64,000 bases of DNA from positions 3,429,304 through 3,493,303 of the forward strand of contig KB906767.1 in NCBI GenBank assembly GCA_000381625.1, written 5' to 3'. The notes under the pieces are model-generated. The model had not been told where the DNA came from, ran no database searches, and saw nothing but the letters and a program-made list of their open reading frames with translations. Source of the stretch: Bryobacterales bacterium KBS 96. Its GTDB lineage: Bacteria; Acidobacteriota; Terriglobia; Bryobacterales; Bryobacteraceae. How positions within the stretch are numbered: position 1 is the stretch's first letter; each line of letters begins with the position of its first letter. Positions 27,330 through 35,910 of this stretch are shown piece after piece. Both the position numbers and the translations under genes were made by a program.

Positions 27330-27944
27330 CTACCGCGACTTCGGGCCGTTCGCGTGCACGAATGGCCCATACTCCTGGTTGCTGTTGCCTCGGACGGCCG
27401 CTTCGATGATCCGGTCCGCCGCGCGAACGATCGCAGCCAACTCGGCGCGGGAGTGGACGTTCAGCTTGTCATAGATGTTCACGAGATGGGTGGATACGGT
27501 CCGTTCGCTGATGCAGAGCCGGTCTGCAATCTCCCGGTTCGCAAAGCCGTGGACGACGTAACTGACGATCTCGCGCTCGCGTTGGCACAGTTTCTCATCG
27601 AGGACCGTTTTCACTTGTCCGTCCGGAATGAGATGGGCAATCCGGGACCAATACGTGTCATTCTCGTGCCGAACCAGCGCCCGCAACTCATTAGGCTTGT
27701 ACTGCGCGAGGAGATTTATGTCGTGAAACTTCCGCGCATGCTCGACGGCCATGGCCACCAGCGTCTCTTCATCGTCCGCGGTGAACACTTCGCCACAGGG
27801 GGGACAGGTAACTCTCAGCGGGTGTCTCTGAACCTGCTGCGGCATACAGGAACTATCTTCCCGACTTTTCTCGTTGTCGCCATTCACGCAAACTTCTCCG
27901 ATGCACACGGTGCGCCCGCTGGTGACGGGGTGAGTGTGCGTCAT
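27330..27944 (-). CDS. DUF1059-LuxR fusion regulator
   Basis: 204 residues from ATG 27944; longer and shorter starts (28067, 27845) are possible. The middle contains a DUF1059-type small domain (RVTCPPCGEVFTADDEETL, VAMAVEHARKFH) with a CPPC pair that could bind metal or react to redox state. The C-terminal half is a LuxR/GerE helix-turn-helix (LCQREREIVSYVVHGFANRE, IADRLCISERTVSTHL). No receiver domain. A one-component regulator with an unusual sensor is the simplest reading. Confidence 0.8.
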   Translation of the reverse strand: MTHTHPVTSGRTVCIGEVCVNGDNEKSREDSSCMPQQVQRHPLRVTCPPCGEVFTADDEETLVAMAVEHARKFHDINLLAQYKPNELRALVRHENDTYWSRIAHLIPDGQVKTVLDEKLCQREREIVSYVVHGFANREIADRLCISERTVSTHLVNIYDKLNVHSRAELAAIVRAADRIIEAAVRGNSNQEYGPFVHANGPKSR

Positions 27945-28267
27945 CTCAGCAGAACCGTTTTTGGCCGGAGCCCCCGCCCCAGCCTTGAACCGAAGTATAT
28001 CCAAACGCGATCTTGCCGCGAATGGTAGGCATCGGCCTACGAGAAACGACACAAAAAAGCGCGGCACGGGTTCGCGTGATGATGCGGATGAGAGATTGGC
28101 ATGCCAGATCTACACTTCCGGACTACTCGCGGGTAATGAGGAATTTCACTGTCCGGACAACCGGCTTCAAAACCGCTGAGCGGCAATTTCGTTCTGTACA
28201 CGGAGGCTCTCGACCAAATTTTCTTCCGAGCTTCTGTTGCCAACCGTTCGGGAGCCGGCTATTCGGG
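27945..28267. other. Intergenic stretch, no convincing gene
   Basis: Lies upstream of the LuxR-type gene and downstream of the TetR gene, both on the minus strand. It should hold the LuxR-gene promoter, but no consensus hexamers stand out. Sequence near 28108 (AGATCTACACTTCCGGA) resembles 26576-26592 (AGATCTACACTGCCGGA), a possible short dispersed repeat. Confidence 0.4.
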
Positions 28268-28855
28268 TTATTGCATTGGCCGGCAGCCGGCGATGAGGAT
28301 GTCGACCAGGCGCCTGGCGCTTTTTTGCCAGTCGGGGCTGGAGGGTACATTAGCGACGCCGATCAGAGCGTGAAGCAGATCGCTGGAATCGAGATCTTTG
28401 CGTATTTCGCCGCTCTTGATGCCGCGTTTGACCAGATTGCGAAGTGCTTGCTGCACCAGAGCGTGGGAATCTTCAAACACTTTCTTGTAATCTCCGAACA
28501 GCGAGTTCAAGGCCGGCGCGATGATTTGTTTTGCAGCGATGGCGTCAACGAACAACAACAGCCACGCCCGCAGCGCTTCGACAGGAGAGAGCGTGGTGGC
28601 GAATTTCTGCGCGGCGGCGGCGAGCTTTTCCAATTCCTTCCGGTAAACCGCTTTGAGAAGTTCTTCGCGTCCAGGAAAGTGACGATACAGAGTGCCCGGT
28701 CCGACGCCCGCCTGTTTGGCGATTTCGTCCAGGCTGGCATCCGCGCCCGAACGAGTAAACGCCTCCCTGGCAACTTCGAGGATGCGCTCGCGATTGCGCT
28801 GCGCATCGGCGCGTAATTGGGGCGGCTTGGATGGCGAGGATCGCTTTTGCGTCAT
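28268..28855 (-). CDS. TetR-family transcriptional regulator
   Basis: 195 residues from ATG 28855. N-terminal TetR helix-turn-helix: ADAQRNRERILEVAREAFTR, SLDEIAKQAGVGPGTLYRHF. The C-terminal ligand domain matches the SBD-type seen in regulators of dehydrogenase genes. It is divergent from the SDR genes starting at 28961, with about 105 bp between, so it probably represses them. Confidence 0.88.
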   Translation of the reverse strand: MTQKRSSPSKPPQLRADAQRNRERILEVAREAFTRSGADASLDEIAKQAGVGPGTLYRHFPGREELLKAVYRKELEKLAAAAQKFATTLSPVEALRAWLLLFVDAIAAKQIIAPALNSLFGDYKKVFEDSHALVQQALRNLVKRGIKSGEIRKDLDSSDLLHALIGVANVPSSPDWQKSARRLVDILIAGCRPMQ

Positions 28856-28960
28856 ACGCGAATCTGGCCCGTTCGAAAAAAATATGCAACCGGAGGGACT
28901 CTCCGGTAATCGAAGCAAACGGAGACCTTCTCCATTTTAGCGAAACGCGAGGAGAAAAAG

Positions 28961-29866
28961 ATGCGTATGTTTGTCACGGGTGCGACCGGTTTCATCGGTT
29001 CTGCGGTGGTGCGCGAGTTGATGGATGCGGGGCACCAGGTACTGGGGCTTGCTCGCTCGGAAGCGGGCGCGGAGTCTCTCAGCAAGGCTGGCGCGGAGGT
29101 ACAGCGGGGTAGTCTTGAGGATCTGGAAAGCCTTCGCCGTGGGGCAGAGGCTGCAGACGCGGTCATTCACACGGCTTTTAACCACGACTTTTCGAAATTT
29201 GTAGAGAACTCGGAGCTGGACAAGCGTGCCATCGAGACGATCGGCTCGGTGTTGGAGGGCTCGCAGCGACCGTTGCTTGTCACGTCTGGGCTGGCTACGT
29301 TGAGTCAAGGCCGGCCTGCCACAGAAGAGGATGATCCCCGGCCGCCTTCCCCCGCCTATCCGCGCGCTTCGGAAGCAACGGCTGAGGCGCTCGTGAAACG
29401 AGGCGTCCGCGCCGCAACCGTACGGCTCCCGCAAGTTCACAATACGCTCAAGCAGGGCTTTGTCAGCTACCTCATTGCGATAGCTCGCGAGAAGGGTGTG
29501 TCTGCTTATGTCGGCGAAGGGCAGAATCGCTGGGCGGCGGTGCATGTGGTTGATGCCGCGCGTCTGTACAGGCTGGCTCTCGAGCAACTCGAGCCAGGAG
29601 CCCGGTACCACGCGGTAGCCGAAGAAGGTGTGCCGATGCGCGACATCGCTGAATCGATCGGCCGCGGGCTGGAAGTGCGGGTGGTATCGCTATCGGCGGA
29701 AGCGGCAGAAAGGCATTTCGGCTGGTTTGCGAGGTTCACCGGTATGGACCTGACTGGTTCCAGCGTGCAAACGCAGCAGCGGCTGGGGTGGCGTCCGACG
29801 GGTCCAGGATTGATTGCCGATCTTGAACGGGCTGAATATCTCAGCGCAGTACCGGCGGCGCAGTAA
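28961..29866 (+). CDS. Extended SDR / NAD-dependent epimerase-like reductase
   Basis: 301 residues, Rossmann fold with the extended-SDR signature MRMFVTGATGFIGSAVVREL at the N-terminus, GSLEDLESL after the second strand, and a substrate loop of the NmrA/dihydroflavonol-reductase type. The YxxxK pair is not obvious (AYPRASEATAEAL), so the catalytic tyrosine would be that of PAYPRASE without the usual lysine spacing. GAGGAGAAAAAG ribosome-binding site. Likely cytoplasmic NAD(P)H oxidoreductase under TetR control; substrate unknown. Confidence 0.82.
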   Translation: MRMFVTGATGFIGSAVVRELMDAGHQVLGLARSEAGAESLSKAGAEVQRGSLEDLESLRRGAEAADAVIHTAFNHDFSKFVENSELDKRAIETIGSVLEGSQRPLLVTSGLATLSQGRPATEEDDPRPPSPAYPRASEATAEALVKRGVRAATVRLPQVHNTLKQGFVSYLIAIAREKGVSAYVGEGQNRWAAVHVVDAARLYRLALEQLEPGARYHAVAEEGVPMRDIAESIGRGLEVRVVSLSAEAAERHFGWFARFTGMDLTGSSVQTQQRLGWRPTGPGLIADLERAEYLSAVPAAQ

Positions 29867-29905
29867 TTCACGAAGCACTTTCGAAAAGGATAAAGGGAGA
29901 CTGAC

Positions 29906-30862
29906 ATGAAGACCTGGTTTATTACAGGAGCATCGCGCGGTTTCGGGCGGATCTGGGCCGAGGCCGCCCTCTCGCGCGGGGACAAAGTTGCGGCAACGGC
30001 CCGCAAGGTGGAGGACATTGGCGATCTCAAGCAACGCTTTGGCGAGGCTGTCCTCGCGCTGCCGCTCGATGTAAACGACACAGAGCAGGTGAAGCAGGCG
30101 GTGGCGCAAGCCCATGTGCACTTCGGCAGGCTGGACATTGTTTTGAATAATGCCGGTTACTCGCTGGTGGGCATGATCGAAGAAGGAACCGAGGCCGATG
30201 TTCGTGCCTTGTTTGAGACGAACTACTTTGGAATGCTGCGGGTCATTCAGGCAGCGTTGCCTTTACTGCGAAAGCAGGGCAGCGGCCACATCGTGGGAGT
30301 CTCGAGTGGACTAGGCATTACGGCGATTCCGCTTATGGGCTTCTACTGCGCAACGAAATGGGCCGTTGAAGCGCTTCATGAGAGCCTCGCGCAAGAGGTG
30401 AAGGCGTTCGGTATCAAAGTGACGCTGGTCGAGCCCGGCGCGTATGCAACCGAGTTTGCGAAGGCGGCAAAGATCTCGGATGGCATGAAAACGTATGAGG
30501 GGCTCCGGAAGCAGGTCCTCGCGTACATCGCCGATGTGGAACGCGGCGATCCGGAAGCGACCCGTGAAGCAATTCTCAAGCTCGTCGACGCGGAAAATCC
30601 GCCGCTGCGGCTCGGGCTGGGCACCTCGATTCTGCCGAGGGCGCGCGCGGCGTATGCGGAGCGCCTGAAGACGTGGGAAGCATGGGAGAACGTATCGAAT
30701 GCGGCAATGGGCGAGCCAACGAAACCCGGGATGGCGTGGCTCGAGGAGCTGGTGCAGGCGGACACGAAGACGCTGAGGGTGGCAAAGTCGCCGGGAAAGA
30801 AGAGATCCGCGCTTATTGGACGCGACAATGGGGCGAGTTCGATCCGCACGTCGAACCGATAG
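29906..30862 (+). CDS. Classical SDR oxidoreductase with a foreign C-terminal extension
   Basis: 318 residues. Classical SDR: TGASRGFG cofactor motif, NNAG, catalytic serine in VSSGLG and YCATK (Y-x3-K). The enzyme family normally ends around AWENVSNAAMG (residue about 273); the last 45 residues are unlike any SDR and arise because the frame runs into the remains of a SnoaL-like gene. So the core enzyme is intact but its original stop seems lost in a deletion. AAGGATAAAGGGAG precedes the ATG. Confidence 0.85.
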   Translation: MKTWFITGASRGFGRIWAEAALSRGDKVAATARKVEDIGDLKQRFGEAVLALPLDVNDTEQVKQAVAQAHVHFGRLDIVLNNAGYSLVGMIEEGTEADVRALFETNYFGMLRVIQAALPLLRKQGSGHIVGVSSGLGITAIPLMGFYCATKWAVEALHESLAQEVKAFGIKVTLVEPGAYATEFAKAAKISDGMKTYEGLRKQVLAYIADVERGDPEATREAILKLVDAENPPLRLGLGTSILPRARAAYAERLKTWEAWENVSNAAMGEPTKPGMAWLEELVQADTKTLRVAKSPGKKRSALIGRDNGASSIRTSNR

Positions 30863-31059
30863 CAATCAGCGAGGAAGAGGGAGACAAGGTTCGCGTCAGG
30901 GTGCACCAACTCGTCAAAAGCCTGCAAGGAGACGTTCTGTCGGATAGCGAAGTGCTCCACGTGTTCACGGTGAAGAACGATCTCATCGCAGCGATGGAGC
31001 TTGGCGATGAGGCTGATGCGACTGGTGGTCCGTCTGCCGCATTCCCACCTCGATCCTGA
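30790..31059 (+). pseudogene. 5'-truncated SnoaL / NTF2-like gene
   Basis: In the frame different from the SDR, the sequence GKEEIRAYWTRQWGEFDPH and VRVRVHQLVKSLQGDVL, SEVLHVFTVKNDLIAAMELG reproduces the second half of SnoaL-like proteins. The first 60 or so residues and a proper start are missing; an open frame from 30673 exists but its N-terminal part is unlike the family. The breakpoint with the SDR gene is at about 30720-30790. Confidence 0.7.
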
Positions 31060-31070
31060 TTCACGTTTTT

Positions 31071-31865
31071 ATGAAGCTCAAAGCGGGAGAGTTGTCGTTT
31101 AACGTGCTGGAGAGCGGTTCGGCCGAACCAGCGCTATTGTTTCTTCACTATTGGGGTGGATCGGCACGCACCTGGCAGGCTGTCGCCTTGCAGCTTTCGA
31201 CAGATTTCCGGTGCATCGCCTACGACCAGCGCGGATGGGGTGAATCTGATGCACCAGAGCAGGGATACTCGATTGGAGATCTGGCCCTGGATGCGAGGCA
31301 CATCATTGAAGCGCTGCATGTGCGTCGATACGTTCTGGTGGGCCATTCTATGGGAGGAAAGATTGCTCAGTTCCTGACGGCGCAGCGGCCGCCGGGGCTG
31401 GCAGGACTTGTGCTTGTTGCGCCCGCGACTCCGACGCCGCAAAACATTTCGCAACCCGCCAGGCAGGCTCAGCTTCACGCCTACGATAGCCGCGAGAATG
31501 CGCTAGAGGCGATGGCGTTTCTTACCGCTCATCCTCCGAGTGACACGCTAAAGGAACAGATCCTGGCAGACAATTTCGCCGCGCGCTCCCTCGAAGCAAA
31601 GCTTGCCTGGCCAACATCGCTGGCATACGAAGACATTTCGGGAGAAGTGGGAAACATTGCCGTGCCGACGTTGATTTTAGCGGGAGACCAGGACAGACAA
31701 GATCCTTTGGAGCAGCACCGGCGTGAAGTACTTCCAACAATTCCGGGAGCGAAGATCGAGGTCATACGCAATAGCGGGCACCTGATACCGATCGATCAAC
31801 CGCATCAACTTGCGGAGGCGATTCGGGCCTTTGTGCTTGCGCTGGCCAATGTCGGCGAACGCTAG
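31071..31865 (+). CDS. Alpha/beta-hydrolase
   Basis: 264 residues. Oxyanion-hole motif LFLHYWGGS (about 23-31), nucleophile elbow VGHSMGG with S93, probable acid in LILAGDQDRQD and catalytic histidine in NSGHLIPIDQP. No signal peptide. The lid region is that of haloperoxidase/esterase-like hydrolases; substrate unknown. It follows the SDR and SnoaL remnants closely and may belong to the same detoxification or secondary-metabolism group. Confidence 0.87.
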   Translation: MKLKAGELSFNVLESGSAEPALLFLHYWGGSARTWQAVALQLSTDFRCIAYDQRGWGESDAPEQGYSIGDLALDARHIIEALHVRRYVLVGHSMGGKIAQFLTAQRPPGLAGLVLVAPATPTPQNISQPARQAQLHAYDSRENALEAMAFLTAHPPSDTLKEQILADNFAARSLEAKLAWPTSLAYEDISGEVGNIAVPTLILAGDQDRQDPLEQHRREVLPTIPGAKIEVIRNSGHLIPIDQPHQLAEAIRAFVLALANVGER

Positions 31866-32144
31866 CGCCGTATTCCTGCATCGCTCTTGTCCTCAAAGAC
31901 ACTGAAGTCGTATTCCGTCTGTATTGCCTGCGATCCGGACGCAATAACGGCGCATTTCGACAGTTGCTGAAATACCCGGACATCGGAAAAGTGGAGAGTC
32001 GTGGTGGATATCAGCGCCGGCCTTGGATTGTGGTCACGTGACGAGCCCCCGAAGCTGAACGGCGGGACGATAGATCGTGAAATACGGCGAAGTATGGAGT
32101 TTGAGGGCAATTCTGACTGAAGGCGGCGCAGGAGGCCGCCCAGA

Positions 32145-33065
32145 ATGCCCAAGCACCGGAGAAAGAGGAAACCGCCGAAGCGATCTCTTGCCCTACCCGA
32201 TCTCGAACAGACGAAGTCTGCCGTACTGAACAGCCTGACTTCGAAAAGCGGCCAGCGAACGTATGATCATGCGATAAATGAATTCGTCGACTGGTACTGC
32301 TCGGAACCACGACTCGCTTTCAATCGCACGGTTGTTCTTCGATATCGAAACCTCGCTCCAACAACGATCAACCTCCGGTTGGCCGCGGTCAGGCGTGTGG
32401 CATACGAGGCCGCCGATTCCGGCTTGCTCAGTCCCGAACTTGCCGCCGGCATCCGCCGCGTCAAAGGCGTGCGCCGGATCGGTGTGCGATTGGGCAACTG
32501 GCTCACTGCCGATCAGGGCCGGTCGCTGCTGTTGAACTCTCAAGGGGATAGTCTTAGGAGCAGACGCAACTACGCGATCCTCGCTCTTCTGATTGGTTGT
32601 GGATTGAGGCGCGGTGAACTCCTCGGTCTTACGGCCGGATCCATTCAACTCCGAGAAGAGCACTGGGTGATTGCCGACCTCCATGGAAAGGCCGGGCATA
32701 TTCGAACCGTGCCCATTCCACTCTGGGTTAAAGAGTCGCTTGATCGCTGGACTGAAACGAGTGGAATTAAGGACGGCTGCCTCTTTAGGGCGATCAACAA
32801 GTCAGGAAAGACCTGGGGCGACGGTATGACGCCAAAGGTGCTTTGGGAGATCGTCAAGAGAGCGGCCCAGGCTGCCGGAATTGATAAGCTGGCGCCCCAC
32901 GATCTGCGACGAACATGTGCGAGGCTTTGTCATTTAGCCGGCGGAGAGCTCGATCAGATCCAATTTCTGCTCGGCCATGTGTCGATCCAAACTACGGAAC
33001 ACTACCTCGGCTGCAAGCAAAAGCTTCGATTTGCCGTGAACGATAAGCTCGGCATCGAACCTTGA
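32145..33065 (+). CDS. Tyrosine recombinase (XerC/D-like integrase)
   Basis: 306 residues. N-terminal SAM-like core-binding domain (YDHAINEFVDWYC) and a catalytic domain with R in GCGLRRGELLGL, H-x2-R in APHDLRRTCARL, H in FLLGHVSIQTTEHY and the nucleophile tyrosine in TEHYLG. All catalytic residues are present, so it may be active. No flanking tRNA, partner genes or excisionase are visible; it marks an accessory boundary or a solitary integrase. Confidence 0.88.
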   Translation: MPKHRRKRKPPKRSLALPDLEQTKSAVLNSLTSKSGQRTYDHAINEFVDWYCSEPRLAFNRTVVLRYRNLAPTTINLRLAAVRRVAYEAADSGLLSPELAAGIRRVKGVRRIGVRLGNWLTADQGRSLLLNSQGDSLRSRRNYAILALLIGCGLRRGELLGLTAGSIQLREEHWVIADLHGKAGHIRTVPIPLWVKESLDRWTETSGIKDGCLFRAINKSGKTWGDGMTPKVLWEIVKRAAQAAGIDKLAPHDLRRTCARLCHLAGGELDQIQFLLGHVSIQTTEHYLGCKQKLRFAVNDKLGIEP

Positions 33066-33066
33066 T

Positions 33067-33095
33067 GGCGAGGGACGGATTACCCGTCCCTTGCC
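33067..33095. terminator. Strong hairpin after the recombinase gene
   Basis: GGCGAGGGACGG and CCGTCCCTTGCC pair over 12 bp with one mismatch around a 5-nt loop, starting 2 bp after the stop codon. No T-run follows, so it may act in either direction or be a recombinase-related structure. Confidence 0.5.
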
Positions 33096-33530
33096 GACTA
33101 CACGCGGTTAATAGAAGCCGAAGCCGGTCTGTGCGGATTGCGATGCGGAGGAACAACGGGCATACAATGCTGGACGGCTACTCAGTTTCCGGCAACCCGA
33201 CTTGCCGAGGACTGAGCCGAGATTCGTAAATACTGCGCCCTCAGGGCGGATCTATCCCGACCTGAGGCCAGCTCAACTTCCAGGTTGCCCGTTATCCGCC
33301 CGAAATTGCTGTAAGTATCATCTCCGTGCCGGCTTGACGGTCGCTGCGGCCCGAAGACGAGATGAGTTTTAATTCTGAAAGCTCTCGGTGAATAGGAGCA
33401 AGTCCATGCGCCTTGGCAAAAAGGCAAAACGGTCACACTCGAAGTTTGCGCTTGGTGGGATTCAGAAGATCAAGCAATCCATCTTGCGAGCGACGAGTCG
33501 GAAACCTTTACCCCTGCAGTCAGCGATCTC
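33096..33530. other. Intergenic stretch with a possible short remnant gene
   Basis: A small open frame begins at ATG 33406 behind AATAGGAG (MRLGKKAKRSHSKFALGG) and runs into the antisense end of the acylase gene; it has no known relative here and is probably not a functional gene. The string GGGCGGATCTAT occurs at 33245-33256 and again near 26609. Nothing else recognised. Confidence 0.4.
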
Positions 33531-35858
33531 TCACCTCGGTTTGGCCATCGGCGGCGATGCTCCGGTGACGACGATATCGATTCGCGACTCTGTATTCTTC
33601 TCGAGGTCGCGCAAGTAGAAATAGTCGGGTCGCAGTTCCTTTTGACTTGCGAGCCGCATCTGATCGCCAAAGTGCGGCGAGGCCGGATCGTCGCTCACGC
33701 CCGGCAGCATCTCGGAGTAGGAGGTCAGCGACCCGTCCGGGTGGAAGGTGACCACGAATGGCACCCGCTGACAGCAATACGCGTCGAGCAGTGCAGGGTT
33801 CTTGGCGTCCGGTCGAAACGCCATGGTTCGCATGGCTTCAGCCGCGCTGGGCTCCGTGACCCAAGCACCGACCGTGTTGAGCTCTCTTTTGTCCTGCGAC
33901 GAATCGATCGCGGCGCCCCCGACGGGAAAGGACTCGGAGCCTCGTCCGATACGGTGAACGTCGCCGAAAACGAGATTGATCGTGCCAAACCCCCGGCGAA
34001 GAGACGTGTATGCCGCCAGGACGGCGTCCTCCACGCTCCGCTGTTGCGCCGGCGAGAGTGGCCGCCCGGCTTCGATAGCGCCTTCGATCTCCCCGGCGGC
34101 CTTGTGCGAGGCCGAGCGCAGCGCCTTACGAAAGGCCATGTGGTAGAGGGCGCCACGCGACTCTTTCGAGAACACGCCGTCGAAACTCTCGAGGGCCGCA
34201 ACGAACGTTGCGAGGTCCGGATCGGTGTTCGTGGCCCAGGCGTCCGAAAGCTTGAGCGTTTTGAACATGGCCCCCCATTTGTCGACGCCAAAAACCTTCT
34301 CGTCCATGGTGATCTGGATCGCGACCTTATCACTGATCCCATGTGCATTTTCGAGTAGTTCGATCATCCTCAGCTGACGCGTGTTGGTCTGGCCGGGGTC
34401 GAACGCATAATAGGCCGGGTATTTTGCAGGATCGAAAATCGGTGTGGTGTACATGCGGTCAGGGCTCACATTGTCGTTGCCGACATAGTCCTGGCGTGGG
34501 TTCTCGACTTGCACCGCTTCGCTCAGTGAAACGAATCCAGTCCACGCTGTTCGAGACGTCGACCCGTCGAGGGGAAGGGTCACGTCCACCCCGTCCGGAC
34601 GCTTCGGAAGACGGCCAGGCCGGATGTAGAGCAAGGTCCCATCTCGCCCGGCCAGGATCAAGTTGGCGGGATAGAGATCCATCGGCGCTAGGGCGGCTTT
34701 GATGTCGGCGTACGTGCGGGCATGAGCCATTTCGTAGAGTTCGGCGTTTCCAAGGCCGACCTGGTCGAAATACGCCGAGCTGGCCACGAAGGCGTCGTCT
34801 CCACGCCGCTCCACCACCGGTGAAAGGACGCCGTTGTGACGCGTGTACTCGAACTCACCCGTAACCGGAGCCGCGCCGCGGACGTTGATCCTGTACGGCG
34901 TCACAACCATCCGCTGAAGCTTTCCATCGAACAGGTAAGCGCGCGGGTCTCCTTTTACAGTTTTGATACAGTAACAGTCCCCCGTGTAACGGGGTGCTTC
35001 GGTCCATCCCCAGGCGAAGTCATTGCTGTGGCCGAAGAAAAACATCGCGGCGCCGGCCACGTCGAACGCCTGCACATTCAGCGAACCCGCCTTCATGCGC
35101 CAGGGATAGAAGAGGGTTCCCACGACCTCCCACGGATGGTGGGAATCCGAAGAGAAGGTGATCCCCCCATCCGCGGTCTTGCTTCGGCCGATCGCAAAGG
35201 CGTCCGAGGCTTCGCTGGTGGCCAGCGGACTCGGGTCGTACGCGAGCTTCTGCGCCGCCGCTGCGAGGCGGGCAGGGCAAATCGCGTCCGCCTCGAGGGT
35301 GTACTGCCAGAACAACGCGAGCGGAAGAGCGGGTTCAAGCGCGGGCGCCCAGGCGGGTTTGCGCTCGGGGTGGTCAACCATGAATTGGTTGATTCCGGCT
35401 ATGTAGGCTTCCAGATCTCGATGATATTGCGCCGGGATCTTCGACATGTTCAAGCGTGCTTCCTTCAGGATCTGGAACTTCTTCACTCGAAGGTCGGAGG
35501 CGACCGTGTCGGTTATCTCCCCGCCCAGTACCGGTCTCACCTTGTCGGCGCCGACCGCTCCAGGGCCGAACGCGGCGGCCAGTTCGCCCCTGACGCCGAG
35601 ATACAGCAGCAGAACCTGCTCGAGACGATCCTCGGCCGTCGCATAGCCCAGGCCGAAAAAGCCATCCTCCTCGCGGGCGGCGTAGAGGTGGGCCATCCCC
35701 CATCGATCCCGGAAAGTGGTGACCTGACCACGCTTCAGCTTGAGCGGTGCGTTCGCTTGAGCAGTCTGCGCCGGCGCGCGGAGGCAACCAAGGGCGAGCA
35801 TGATCATGCCGAGAAGGACGATTCCTCCGCAATGGCTCGGGCGATCATTGAGATTCAT
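33531..35858 (-). CDS. Penicillin/acyl-homoserine-lactone acylase family hydrolase
   Basis: 775 residues from ATG 35858 (a TTG ten codons upstream is possible). Signal peptide, then the Ntn-hydrolase fold of the PvdQ/QuiP/penicillin-G-acylase family: RDRWGMAHLYA, YATAEDRLEQ in the alpha chain, the spacer, and the beta-chain start at S-D-A-F-A-I-G (EASDAFAIGRSK), where the family usually has SNAW/SNNW. GHSNDFAWGWTEA and FGDVHRIGRGSESFPVGG are further landmarks. Expected to be processed into two chains in the periplasm and to hydrolyse amide bonds of N-acyl compounds. Substrate not fixed. Confidence 0.85.
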   Translation of the reverse strand: MNLNDRPSHCGGIVLLGMIMLALGCLRAPAQTAQANAPLKLKRGQVTTFRDRWGMAHLYAAREEDGFFGLGYATAEDRLEQVLLLYLGVRGELAAAFGPGAVGADKVRPVLGGEITDTVASDLRVKKFQILKEARLNMSKIPAQYHRDLEAYIAGINQFMVDHPERKPAWAPALEPALPLALFWQYTLEADAICPARLAAAAQKLAYDPSPLATSEASDAFAIGRSKTADGGITFSSDSHHPWEVVGTLFYPWRMKAGSLNVQAFDVAGAAMFFFGHSNDFAWGWTEAPRYTGDCYCIKTVKGDPRAYLFDGKLQRMVVTPYRINVRGAAPVTGEFEYTRHNGVLSPVVERRGDDAFVASSAYFDQVGLGNAELYEMAHARTYADIKAALAPMDLYPANLILAGRDGTLLYIRPGRLPKRPDGVDVTLPLDGSTSRTAWTGFVSLSEAVQVENPRQDYVGNDNVSPDRMYTTPIFDPAKYPAYYAFDPGQTNTRQLRMIELLENAHGISDKVAIQITMDEKVFGVDKWGAMFKTLKLSDAWATNTDPDLATFVAALESFDGVFSKESRGALYHMAFRKALRSASHKAAGEIEGAIEAGRPLSPAQQRSVEDAVLAAYTSLRRGFGTINLVFGDVHRIGRGSESFPVGGAAIDSSQDKRELNTVGAWVTEPSAAEAMRTMAFRPDAKNPALLDAYCCQRVPFVVTFHPDGSLTSYSEMLPGVSDDPASPHFGDQMRLASQKELRPDYFYLRDLEKNTESRIDIVVTGASPPMAKPR

Positions 35859-35910
35859 AAAGCACGTTTTGTTTGAGATTCTGTTCAAGGCGCTTCTTTA
35901 CGAAGCGACA

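Noticed and set aside
34836-35876. A 346-codon plus-strand frame
   Set aside because: Antisense to the acylase gene, which has signal peptide, catalytic serine and family landmarks.
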